Shown: piece after piece, positions 1-7,338 of the stretch
Position numbering within the stretch: position 1 is the first letter of the stretch
Layout: each line of letters starts with the position of its first letter
From: JAZOXB01 sp964465395
Lineage (GTDB): Bacteria > Bacillota > Clostridia > Oscillospirales > Oscillospiraceae
Assembly (NCBI GenBank): GCA_964465395.1
Contig: CAYXIN010000001.1
Span: forward strand, 5,884-69,883
DNA: 64,000 nt
Reading direction: 5' to 3'
Made by a program: the position numbers and the translations under genes
Notes under the pieces: model-generated
Told to the model about the DNA's origin: nothing
The model's input: only the letters and a program-made list of their open reading frames with translations
The model's database searches: none

Positions 1-543
1 GGCGATGGGCGCATCGATCAGGCCGCTTTTGGTCGCAGGAACGCCGAAAACCGCCGCATGATAGAGCTTGGTAATGCCACCGGCGCGCGCCTGCGCCGCC
101 ATCCGCGCGTGAATATGCGCATTCTTCGCCAGCAGCACCACGCCGAAGGTGTCGCGATCCAGACGGCTGACGGGATGCACCGCGCCGGACTGCCCGGTCT
201 GCTGATAGTAGGCCACAAGCGCATTGGCCAGCGTGCCCGTGTTGCGGGCGGAGGAGGGATGCACCAGCATCCCCACGGGCTTATCCACCGCAATCAGCGC
301 CTCATCCTCATAGAGAATGGACAGCGGCAGTGCCTCGGCCGGGTAAACGGGCAGCTCCTCCTCGATGGCGACCGTGAGCACGTCACCGGGGCGGACGATG
401 TAGTTGGTGAAAACGGGGTAGCCATTGACGCGGTAGGCCTGCTTATATTTCAGGCGGTTGACCAGCGTGGAGGACAGGCCCAGCTCGCGCCGCAGAACGG
501 ACAGCACCCGCGTCTCGCGGGAAACGGTATGCGTGAGAATCAT
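1..543 (-). CDS. RluA/RluD-family RNA pseudouridine synthase (partial)
   Basis: Isomerises uridine to pseudouridine in rRNA or tRNA. The 181 visible residues start with an S4-like N-terminal segment (RLKYKQAYRVNG), then the catalytic domain with VDKPVGMLVHPS and the catalytic-Asp motif SRLDRDTFGV, a close match to the family HRLDxxTSG pattern. The C-terminal part lies beyond the left edge, so this is an edge truncation and not a pseudogene. The ATG lies in an ATGA overlap with the stop of the upstream CBS gene, so the two are almost certainly co-transcribed. Family assignment is firm; the exact target (RluD, RluC or a Firmicute paralogue) cannot be decided here. Confidence 0.88.
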   Translation of the reverse strand, partial: MILTHTVSRETRVLSVLRRELGLSSTLVNRLKYKQAYRVNGYPVFTNYIVRPGDVLTVAIEEELPVYPAEALPLSILYEDEALIAVDKPVGMLVHPSSARNTGTLANALVAYYQQTGQSGAVHPVSRLDRDTFGVVLLAKNAHIHARMAAQARAGGITKLYHAAVFGVPATKSGLIDAPIA

Positions 544-965
544 TGCGCCGCCCCCACCGGCTGCGGCAGGCAGGTATTAAGCCAGTAGCGCATGATGGCA
601 CGGCGGGTCACAATGCCGATGAAATCGCCCTTGTCGTCAATGACCGGCACAAAGTTCTGGTCGGTGGCCTTTTGCAGCAGCTCGCGCATATCGGTTGTGA
701 CGGAAACGGGCTCATTGTCCTTGTGGTGTGTGATGTCCATGATGTTGAAGTTTTCGGTCGCGCGCAGGTCGTTGGCGCACAGCCGTTTGATGGCCCAGAG
801 CAGGTCACCCTCGGTGAGCGTGCCGCAATAGGCGCCGCTCCTGCTGAGAATCGGCAGCGCCGTATAGCCCGAATTCTCCATCCGCTCAAGCGCCTGGCGG
901 ACGGTGAAATCGTCATAGAGATAGGAGCAGATGGCCTTGGGGGTCAGAAAAAATAAAAGATTCAA
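540..965 (-). CDS. CBS-domain protein
   Basis: A 141-residue protein made almost wholly of a pair of CBS repeats (about residues 10-65 and 75-135, with GYTALPILSRSG and NFVPVIDDKGDFIG as core strands). Paired CBS domains usually bind adenine nucleotides and act as sensors or regulators; no catalytic domain is attached. The start is a TTG preceded by AAGAAGGG at a usable distance. No ATG lies nearby that would keep the first CBS repeat. It overlaps the pseudouridine synthase by 4 bp (ATGA). A candidate -10 (TATAAT, 1039-1034 on the minus strand) lies about 70 bp upstream without a clear -35. The ligand is unknown. Confidence 0.85.
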   Translation of the reverse strand: MNLLFFLTPKAICSYLYDDFTVRQALERMENSGYTALPILSRSGAYCGTLTEGDLLWAIKRLCANDLRATENFNIMDITHHKDNEPVSVTTDMRELLQKATDQNFVPVIDDKGDFIGIVTRRAIMRYWLNTCLPQPVGAAQ

Positions 966-1389
966 GATAACACCCTTCTTATTTCAAATTCATAAGTCGT
1001 GGCGGAGGGGGCGCGTCGTTCGCGCGCCCAGTCTATTATAGCACATTTTCTTTGGGAAATCTGTTAACAAAATGATAAATATCGGGTGTGTACCGAAAAA
1101 AATTCCCTCAATTTTTGTGCAGGATTCACAAAAATCGATCCGCAGAGCAAAATTTCCGCAAAAATCCGCCCCACCCGGCCCTCTCTGCGCGCGGAATGCC
1201 CCAGGGCGCAGGAGGGGTCATTTTGCAGGATGTTCACGGAAATGTTGCAAAAATACTATGGAAATCCGGCACATACTATGCTATAATCAGGCTGACCAGA
1301 AGGCCTTTCTTCCGGAAGACCGTGAACACTGTCCGGCGCACTGCCGACAGTTGCCTTGATCCATCACAGTATCAGGAGGATTTAATATT
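966..1389. other. intergenic region between CBS gene and pckA
   Basis: No gene is visible in these 424 bases. It holds a minus-strand -10-like TATAAT (1034-1039) for the CBS operon. It also holds an 8-bp inverted repeat, TTTTTGTG/CACAAAAA (1112-1119 and 1127-1134), that could be an operator, and a plus-strand -10 TATAAT at 1282-1287. About 100 nt of leader precede pckA, with a strong ribosome binding site (CAGGAGG) before the ATG. The short plus-strand reading frames here lack convincing start sites and were not called. Confidence 0.6.
1259..1287 (+). promoter_or_regulatory. candidate pckA promoter
   Basis: A perfect -10 hexamer TATAAT (1282-1287) lies about 100 nt before the pckA start. At 17-bp spacing the -35 position reads TGGAAA, a weak match, so activation by a factor binding upstream is possible. 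The inverted repeat at 1112-1134 is one candidate site. Confidence 0.4.
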
Positions 1390-2976
1390 ATGCAAACCTA
1401 TGGAATTGAAAAGCTGGGCATCGTGAATCCCGGTGCCGTTTACCGCAATCTGAACCCCGCGCAGCTCACCGAGGCTGCCCTGCGCCGCGGCGAGGGTCGC
1501 CTGACGCCGACCGGCGCGCTGCTTGTTACCACCGGCAAATACACCGGCCGCTCCCCCGACGACAAGTTCATCGTTGACACCCCCGCCATCCACGACGACA
1601 TCGCCTGGGGCAAGGTCAACCGCCCCATCTCCAGAGAGCGCTTCAACGCCATCAAAGCCAAGGCCTGCGCCTATTTGCAGGGCCGTGAGATTTTCCTCTT
1701 TGACGGCTTCGCCGGCGCAGACCGGAAATACACCCAGAAGTTCCGCGTCATCAATGAGCTGGCCTCGCAGAACATGTTCATCCATCAGCTTCTCATCCGC
1801 CCCACGGAGGAGGAGCTGGCGCAGTACGGCGAGCCGGACTACACCATCCTCTGCGCACCGGGCTTCAAGTGCGATCCCGAGGCTGACGGCGTCCACTCCG
1901 AGGCCGCCATTATGATCGACTATGAGGCGCACGAAATTGTGATCGTCGGCTCCCAGTATGCGGGCGAGATCAAGAAGTCCGTCTTCTCCACCATGAACTA
2001 TGTCATGACAAAGCAGAACGTTCTGCCCATGCACTGCTCGGCCAACATGGATCCCGAGACGCATGAGACCGCTGTTTTCTTCGGTCTGTCCGGCACGGGC
2101 AAGACGACTCTCTCGGCCGATCCCTCCCGCAAGCTCATCGGTGACGACGAGCACGGCTGGTCGCCCGACGGCGTGTTCAACTTTGAGGGCGGCTGCTATG
2201 CCAAGTGCATCGGTCTGAAGGAGGAGAATGAGCCAGAGATCTTCCACGCCATCCGCTTCGGCTCGCTGCTGGAAAACGTCATCATGGACGAGACGGGCAA
2301 GCTGGATTTTGACGACGGCTCCCTGACCGAGAACACCCGCGTGGGCTACCCCGTGGAATATATCTCCAACTCCCAGATTCCCGGCATGGGCGGCATCCCC
2401 AAGGTCGTCATTTTCCTGACCGCCGACGCTTTCGGCGTCCTGCCCCCGATCAGCCGCCTGAGCCGCGACGCAGCCATGTACCACTTCGTCACCGGCTTCA
2501 CCTCCAAGCTGGCCGGCACGGAGCGCGGCGTCACGGAGCCACAGCCCACCTTCTCGACGCTTTTCGGTGAGCCCTTCATGCCGATGGATCCGTCCGTATA
2601 CGCGCAAATGCTGGGCGACAAGCTCGACCAGTATGGCACGAAGGTCTACCTGGTCAACACCGGCTGGGCCGGTGGCTCGGCTGCCATGGGCGCAAAGCGC
2701 ATGAAGCTGGCCTACACCCGCGCCATGGTCACGGCCGCGCTCACCGGCGCCTTCGACACGGTGGAATTCCGCCACCACGAGGTCTTCAACGTGGACTACC
2801 CGACCGCCTGCCCCAATGTCCCCGCCGAAATGCTCGACGCGCGCGGCATGTGGGCCGACAAGGACGCCTATGACGCGCAGGCCAACAAGCTTGCCGCCAT
2901 GTTTGCCGACAACTTCGCCAAAAAGTATCCCAATATGCCGGCCAACATCACCAACGCCGGTCCCAGAGCAAAATAA
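1390..2976 (+). CDS. pckA: phosphoenolpyruvate carboxykinase (ATP)
   Basis: Interconverts oxaloacetate + ATP and phosphoenolpyruvate + CO2 + ADP (EC 4.1.1.49) in the cytosol. In fermenting anaerobes it often runs towards oxaloacetate. The 528-residue length is normal for the ATP-dependent family. The kinase P-loop GLSGTGKTTLS is at residues 232-242, followed by the metal/PEPCK-specific segment with IGDDEHGW, and the RSPDDKF substrate segment is near residue 54. The ATG follows CAGGAGG at good spacing. It is probably monocistronic or loosely coupled to the flavodiiron gene 86 bp downstream; a hairpin lies between them. Confidence 0.98.
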   Translation: MQTYGIEKLGIVNPGAVYRNLNPAQLTEAALRRGEGRLTPTGALLVTTGKYTGRSPDDKFIVDTPAIHDDIAWGKVNRPISRERFNAIKAKACAYLQGREIFLFDGFAGADRKYTQKFRVINELASQNMFIHQLLIRPTEEELAQYGEPDYTILCAPGFKCDPEADGVHSEAAIMIDYEAHEIVIVGSQYAGEIKKSVFSTMNYVMTKQNVLPMHCSANMDPETHETAVFFGLSGTGKTTLSADPSRKLIGDDEHGWSPDGVFNFEGGCYAKCIGLKEENEPEIFHAIRFGSLLENVIMDETGKLDFDDGSLTENTRVGYPVEYISNSQIPGMGGIPKVVIFLTADAFGVLPPISRLSRDAAMYHFVTGFTSKLAGTERGVTEPQPTFSTLFGEPFMPMDPSVYAQMLGDKLDQYGTKVYLVNTGWAGGSAAMGAKRMKLAYTRAMVTAALTGAFDTVEFRHHEVFNVDYPTACPNVPAEMLDARGMWADKDAYDAQANKLAAMFADNFAKKYPNMPANITNAGPRAK

Positions 2977-2989
2977 AGCCTGTCCCGCT

Positions 2990-3017
2990 CCCCTCTCCGC
3001 CTCCATGCGGGGAGGGG
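2990..3017 (+). other. hairpin between pckA and flavodiiron gene
   Basis: An 11-bp stem with one mismatch (CCCCTCTCCGC / GCGGGGAGGGG) and a 6-nt loop follows the pckA stop. No T-run follows, so it is a poor intrinsic terminator. It may stabilise the pckA mRNA end. Confidence 0.4.
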
Positions 3018-3062
3018 GCGTGATTACACCGAAAATTTGATAAGCGAAAAGGAGAAATGCCC

Positions 3063-4907
3063 ATGTACTGTGTCCGCAAGGTTCGTGACGATCTCTGGTG
3101 GGTCGGCGGCAACGACCGCCGTCTGGCCATCTTTGAGGGCGTCTACCCCATCCCGCGCGGCGTTTCCTACAACGCCTACCTGCTGCTCGATGAGAAGACG
3201 GTGCTCTTTGACACGGTGGACTATTCTGTCAGCCGTCTGTTCTTCGAAAATGTTGCGCATGTGCTCAATGGCCGCGCGCTTGACTATCTGGTCGTGCAGC
3301 ATATGGAGCCGGATCACTCCGGCACAATCTCCGAGCTGCTGCTGCGCTACCCCGGCGCGACCGTAATCTGCAACGAGCGCATCGCGCAGATGCTCCGCCA
3401 GTTCCGCGGCGGCGAGGCCCTGCCCAACCCGATCCGGCTGGTCAGCGAGGGCGACGTCATCACAACCGGCAGCCATCAATTCACCTTCCTGGCCGCGCCC
3501 ATGGTACACTGGCCGGAGGTTATGGTAACCTACGACCTGACAACCGGCACTCTTTTCTCCGCCGACGCCTTTGGCACCTTCGGCGCGCTCAACGGCGCGC
3601 TCTTTGCCGACGAGGTGAATTTCGAGCGCGATTATCTCGACGAGGCGCGCCGCTACTACTGCAACATCGTCGGCAAATATGGCACGCAGGTGCAGGCTCT
3701 GCTGAAAAAGGCCTCCACCGTGGAGATCAACATGGTCTGCCCGCTGCACGGCTTTGTCTGGCGCAGAGGCATCGGTGACTTCATCGACAAATACGTCCAC
3801 TGGGCCACCTACACCCCCGAGGAGGAGGGCGTCGTCATCGCCTACGCCTCCATCTACGGGAACACCGCCAACGCCGCTGACCTGCTGGCCACCCGCCTGC
3901 GCGAGCGCGGCGTGCCGGTTGCAATGTTCGACGTCTCCGTGACGCACGCCTCCGAGGTGATCGCGGCTGCCTTCCGCTACAGCCATCTGGTCTTTGCCGC
4001 ACCGACCTACAACGCCGGTATCTTCGTCGCCATGGAAGCCCTGCTGCATGACCTGGTGGCGCACAATCTGCAAAACCGCACCATCGCCCTGATTGAAAAC
4101 GGCTCCTGGGCGCCCACCGCCGGCGGCCACATGCGCAAGCTGCTCTCCGGCCTGAAGAACACCAGCTTCGTGGGCGAAACGCTGCGCATCTGCTCGGCAC
4201 TGACCGCAGCACAGCTCGACAGCGTGGAGGCGCTGGCTGGGGCGATCTGCGAGACGATGCCCATGTGCCAGCCCAAGGCGGCTACACCCGTCGGCGCAGT
4301 GGACGCAGACAGCCTGTTCAAGCTCAGCTACGGTCTGTTCGTGCTCAGCGCACGCGAGGATGGGCGCGACAACGCCTGCATCATCAACACCGCTGCGCAG
4401 ATCACCGACTCCCCGCGCCGCATCACCATCACCGTCAACAAGCAAAATCTGACGCATGACATGATTGCCTCCACCGGGCTGTTCAACCTGTCGATTCTCT
4501 CCGAGGAGGCCGATTTTGCCACTTTCCGGCGCTTTGGCTTTGTCAGCGGCCGCGAGGCGGACAAGTTTGAGGGGCTGCCCGAGCTGCGTAGCGCCAACGG
4601 GCTGCGTTACCTCGATACGGGCTGCAACGCCATCCTCTCCGGCAAGGTGATTCAGGCGGTGGACTGCGGCACACACACGCTCTTCACCGCAGAGGTCACG
4701 GAGGCGCGCACCCTGAGCGCCGCGCCCTCGGCCACCTACGCCTACTATTTCGAGCACATCAAGCCCAAGCCCCAGCCCGCCAGCGAGGACAAGAAGGGCT
4801 TTGTCTGCAAAATCTGCGGCTATGTCTACGAGGGCGAGAGCCTGCCGGCCGATTATATCTGCCCGCTGTGCAAGCACGGCGCGGAGGATTTTGAGCCGCT
4901 CAAATAA
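3063..4907 (+). CDS. flavodiiron protein fused to flavin reductase and rubredoxin domains
   Basis: A cytosolic O2 (or NO) reductase of the FprA/flavodiiron family. In order: a metallo-beta-lactamase-like diiron domain (about 1-245) with HMEPDH, a later His in the MVHWPE segment, Asp in SADAFG and His in CPLHGF, so the diiron ligands are complete. Then a flavodoxin domain (about 250-385, ASIYGNT), a flavin-reductase-like domain (about 405-550) and a C-terminal rubredoxin with two CxxC pairs (CKICG, CPLCK). The start is the second ATG: AAGGAG is 8 nt from it but only 2 nt from the first ATG at 3057. The fusion puts electron entry and O2 reduction on one chain, which fits an oxygen-exposed strict anaerobe. 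Domain calls are firm; NO versus O2 preference is not readable. Confidence 0.95.
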   Translation: MYCVRKVRDDLWWVGGNDRRLAIFEGVYPIPRGVSYNAYLLLDEKTVLFDTVDYSVSRLFFENVAHVLNGRALDYLVVQHMEPDHSGTISELLLRYPGATVICNERIAQMLRQFRGGEALPNPIRLVSEGDVITTGSHQFTFLAAPMVHWPEVMVTYDLTTGTLFSADAFGTFGALNGALFADEVNFERDYLDEARRYYCNIVGKYGTQVQALLKKASTVEINMVCPLHGFVWRRGIGDFIDKYVHWATYTPEEEGVVIAYASIYGNTANAADLLATRLRERGVPVAMFDVSVTHASEVIAAAFRYSHLVFAAPTYNAGIFVAMEALLHDLVAHNLQNRTIALIENGSWAPTAGGHMRKLLSGLKNTSFVGETLRICSALTAAQLDSVEALAGAICETMPMCQPKAATPVGAVDADSLFKLSYGLFVLSAREDGRDNACIINTAAQITDSPRRITITVNKQNLTHDMIASTGLFNLSILSEEADFATFRRFGFVSGREADKFEGLPELRSANGLRYLDTGCNAILSGKVIQAVDCGTHTLFTAEVTEARTLSAAPSATYAYYFEHIKPKPQPASEDKKGFVCKICGYVYEGESLPADYICPLCKHGAEDFEPLK

Positions 4908-4929
4908 GCCACCCGCAGTGCAAAAAGCC

Positions 4930-4949
4930 TTCGACAGCTTTTGGGCGAA
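4930..4949. promoter_or_regulatory. candidate Spo0A boxes upstream of spoIIGA
   Basis: TTCGACA (4930-4936) is the exact reverse complement of the Spo0A core TGTCGAA. A second near match, GGGCGAA (4943-4949), lies a few bases on. In Bacillus the spoIIG operon is activated by Spo0A. A 7-bp match is expected by chance several times in 64 kb, and a terminator-like hairpin lies between this site and spoIIGA, so this is tentative. Confidence 0.3.
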
Positions 4950-5021
4950 AGCTTTGAAAAATCCGGCCGGGAAATAAGATTCCCCGGAGAATGCACAACA
5001 GAATATCCCGAAACAGCCAAA

Positions 5022-5063
5022 AACAGGCCGCATGTCCGCCACGGATTTGCGACCTGTTTTTTT
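5022..5063 (+). terminator. terminator after flavodiiron gene
   Basis: An imperfect stem AACAGGCCGCA / TGCGACCTGTT (5022-5032, 5048-5058) runs into seven T residues (5057-5063). It separates the flavodiiron gene from the sporulation operon. Confidence 0.6.
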
Positions 5064-5105
5064 CGGCGCATCGGCTATCATGGTGCGCATGTGAGGGGGT
5101 TGGCC

Positions 5106-5939
5106 ATGGTTGTCTATCTGGATCTGGTGCTGCTTCTGAATTTTGGAATCAATCTCCTGCTGCTGCGCGGCACGGGACGCCTCGGCGCGGCGCGGCTGCA
5201 CCGGGGACGTCTCGCGCTGGGCGCGGGGCTGGGCGCGGGCTACGCCGCGCTCAGCTATCTCTGGCCGCCGCTGGCACTGTGGCCGGGCAAGCTGCTGTGT
5301 GGCGGGGCCATGCTCTGCTGCTCCTTCGGCCTGCGGCGCAGCACCCTGCGGCTGGCGGGCGTGTTTGCTGCGCTGTCTCTGGTGCTCTGTGGCGCAGTTT
5401 ATGGCGTGGAGACACTCCTGGAGCATCAGCCGGTCGGCAGTGGGCTGTTTTATCCGGTCAGCGCGGGCACACTGCTCCTCACCGCAGGCGCAGTCAGCGC
5501 AGCCTGCCGCCTGCTCCTGCCGCGCCTGACCCACGCAGCGGACAGCATCGTTCCGGTCACACTAAGCCTTGACGGGCGCAGCGTCCACCTGAGCGCGCTG
5601 CGCGATTCCGGCAATGCGCTGCGCGACCCGGTCGGCGGCGGGCCTGTTCTGGTCGCCGCCTGGGAGCAGGGCGCAGCGCTGCTGGGACTGCCGCTGCGCG
5701 CCGGAGACTTCGACGCGCCCGACCGTCTGGCGCTGCGGCTGCGGCGTTATCATCCGCGCCTGATTCCCTACCGGGCCGTGGGGCTCTCCTGCGGCCTGCT
5801 GCTGGCAATTCCCTGCCGCATTCAAATCGCGCGGCACAGTCACACCGGGCTGGTGGCCTTCTGCCCGACGCCTCTGTCTGACGGCGGCGCCTACGACGCG
5901 CTGATTGGCGCCGAGACGCTGCCCTGCGGCACATTCTGA
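5106..5939 (+). CDS. spoIIGA: sporulation sigma-E factor processing peptidase SpoIIGA
   Basis: A membrane aspartic protease that removes the pro-sequence of sigma-E in the mother cell after a SpoIIR signal from the forespore (established for the family). Five hydrophobic N-terminal segments (about residues 1-155) precede the protease domain. The catalytic aspartate motif DSGNAL is near residue 165. The 277 residues are slightly short compared with about 309 in Bacillus. The start MVVYLDLVLLLN is the usual family N-terminus and follows GAGGGGG. It lies 14 bp upstream of sigE, the classic spoIIG arrangement. Confidence 0.95.
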   Translation: MVVYLDLVLLLNFGINLLLLRGTGRLGAARLHRGRLALGAGLGAGYAALSYLWPPLALWPGKLLCGGAMLCCSFGLRRSTLRLAGVFAALSLVLCGAVYGVETLLEHQPVGSGLFYPVSAGTLLLTAGAVSAACRLLLPRLTHAADSIVPVTLSLDGRSVHLSALRDSGNALRDPVGGGPVLVAAWEQGAALLGLPLRAGDFDAPDRLALRLRRYHPRLIPYRAVGLSCGLLLAIPCRIQIARHSHTGLVAFCPTPLSDGGAYDALIGAETLPCGTF

Positions 5940-5953
5940 AAGGAGGATCCCTC

Positions 5954-6649
5954 ATGCTGAAAGCAATCTCTCAGCTCCTTGCCCTGCTTTTCCCAGCCAG
6001 ACTGCACTACATCGGCGGCAGCGATGTGCTGCCGCCACCCCTGACCACCGCCGAGGAGCAAAGCCTTCTTGCGCGCGCGGCAACCGGAGAGGAGGCCGCC
6101 CGCCAACGACTGATTGAGCGGAATCTGCGGCTGGTGGTCTATATCGCGCGGCACTTCGAGAACACCGCCGTGCCGATTGAGGATCTGATTTCCATCGGCA
6201 CCATCGGGCTCATCAAGGCCATCGGCACCTTCAAAACCGACCGCAACATCAAGCTGGCCACCTACGCCTCGCGCTGCATTGAGAACGAAATCCTCATGCA
6301 CATCCGCAAAATCTCCGCCCAGAAAAGCGAAATCTCTCTCGACGAGCCGATCAACACCGACTGGGACGGAAACGAGCTGCTGCTGGCGGACATTCTGGGC
6401 ACGGACGACGACACCGTTGTGCGCCCGATAGAGGAGGATGTGGAGCAGCAGCTTCTGCGCGAGGCGCTCTCGCGCCTGCCGGAGCGGGAGCGGCGCATCG
6501 TCGCGCTGCGCTTCGGGCTGGGCGGCCGCAGCGAACGGACGCAGAAGGAGGTCGCTGACCTGATGGGAATCTCACAATCCTACATCTCCCGCCTGGAGAA
6601 GCGCATCATGCTGCGGCTGCGGCGGGAGCTGCTGCGCAGCGTCTCCTGA
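5954..6649 (+). CDS. sigE: RNA polymerase sporulation sigma factor sigma-E
   Basis: The mother-cell sigma factor of early sporulation. The 231 residues carry a short hydrophobic pro-sequence ending near LHYIGGSD, where SpoIIGA is expected to cut. Region 2 follows (RNLRLVVYIARHFENT, EDLISIGTIGLIKA, ATYASRCIENEI). Region 4 has a helix-turn-helix, QKEVADLMGISQSYISRLEKR. Similarity to Bacillus sigma-E is high through the whole protein. The ribosome binding site AGGAGGA lies ahead of the ATG. In many spore formers sigG follows directly; here the operon ends at a strong terminator and no sigG is present. Confidence 0.97.
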   Translation: MLKAISQLLALLFPARLHYIGGSDVLPPPLTTAEEQSLLARAATGEEAARQRLIERNLRLVVYIARHFENTAVPIEDLISIGTIGLIKAIGTFKTDRNIKLATYASRCIENEILMHIRKISAQKSEISLDEPINTDWDGNELLLADILGTDDDTVVRPIEEDVEQQLLREALSRLPERERRIVALRFGLGGRSERTQKEVADLMGISQSYISRLEKRIMLRLRRELLRSVS

Positions 6650-6672
6650 GGGGCAGGGCTGCACCCGGGCAC

Positions 6673-6715
6673 AAAAATACCCGTTATCGCCACCGGGCAG
6701 ATAACGGGTATTTTT
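6673..6715. terminator. bidirectional terminator between sigE and a lipoprotein gene
   Basis: A perfect 16-bp inverted repeat (6673-6688 and 6700-6715) with an 11-nt loop has A-tract and T-tract ends, so it can stop both sigE and the convergent lipoprotein gene. Confidence 0.9.
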
Positions 6716-6750
6716 CTTTGGCCGCGTGGCGGCCTTTTCCATTTCTTCTG

Positions 6751-7299
6751 CTATTGCTCTGCCACATGCGCTTCCGCGAGGCGATAGAAATACGCCTCCA
6801 GCGCAGCCTGCCGGTCGCCGGTCAGATATTGCGTCCCATCCGAAAGCGTGAGGCAAAAGCTGTAGCTCTCCGCGTCCGCTGCCGAAACGGGCAGCTTCTT
6901 CACCTGCTGCGCCGCAGCAAGCGCCTGCGTCTGCTCCAGAATTGCGAAAAGGGACTCTACCTCCGCATCCGTCAGGCTGCGGTTTTCAAAGCTCGTCTCC
7001 ACCTCATTCTGCTGGGTAAAGCACGCCGCATCCAGAAGCCAGCCGTCTGCCTCCCGGCGCGCCCAGAAGGAGTAGCTCGCGCTTTGATCCATCGCGCCGC
7101 AGGAAATCGAAACCGCCGTAACCTCCGAAAGTGTGTGCGCCGCAGGCGCGGGCGCTGCGCTGCACCCGAACAGCCCGCAAAGCAGACAGGCTCCCAGCGC
7201 AAGGAGCAGCATCCGGCCACTCCGCCGCATATGCACAGCCTGACGGAAGGCTGTGCCGGAGGCCGGGTGACGGGCAGCGATGCCCGTTATCCATCTCAT
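6751..7299 (-). CDS. small lipoprotein of unknown function
   Basis: The protein is secreted and probably membrane-anchored. A Met-Arg-rich leader and a hydrophobic stretch (MLLLALGACLL) end at a lipobox LFGC, after which a short Ala/Pro linker leads into a soluble domain of about 130 residues. I recognise no family. The ATG at 7299 was chosen because AAAGGAG is 8 nt upstream; the ATG at 7305 is only 2 nt from it. The signal peptide then has an unusually long n-region; a start at 7230 gives a classical signal but no ribosome binding site. It lies 40 bp downstream of the beta-helix lipoprotein gene and shares its transcript direction, suggesting a joint surface function. Confidence 0.7.
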   Translation of the reverse strand: MRWITGIAARHPASGTAFRQAVHMRRSGRMLLLALGACLLCGLFGCSAAPAPAAHTLSEVTAVSISCGAMDQSASYSFWARREADGWLLDAACFTQQNEVETSFENRSLTDAEVESLFAILEQTQALAAAQQVKKLPVSAADAESYSFCLTLSDGTQYLTGDRQAALEAYFYRLAEAHVAEQ

Positions 7300-7338
7300 A
7301 ATCATAACTCCTTTCGCCTCATGCAGCTTTCCGCCGGG

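Noticed and set aside
3024..5534. 836-residue minus-strand open frame opposite the flavodiiron gene
   Set aside because: It is antisense to a gene with complete active-site motifs, has a low-complexity His/Arg/Gln-rich translation and no ribosome binding site; an artefact of GC-rich codon bias.
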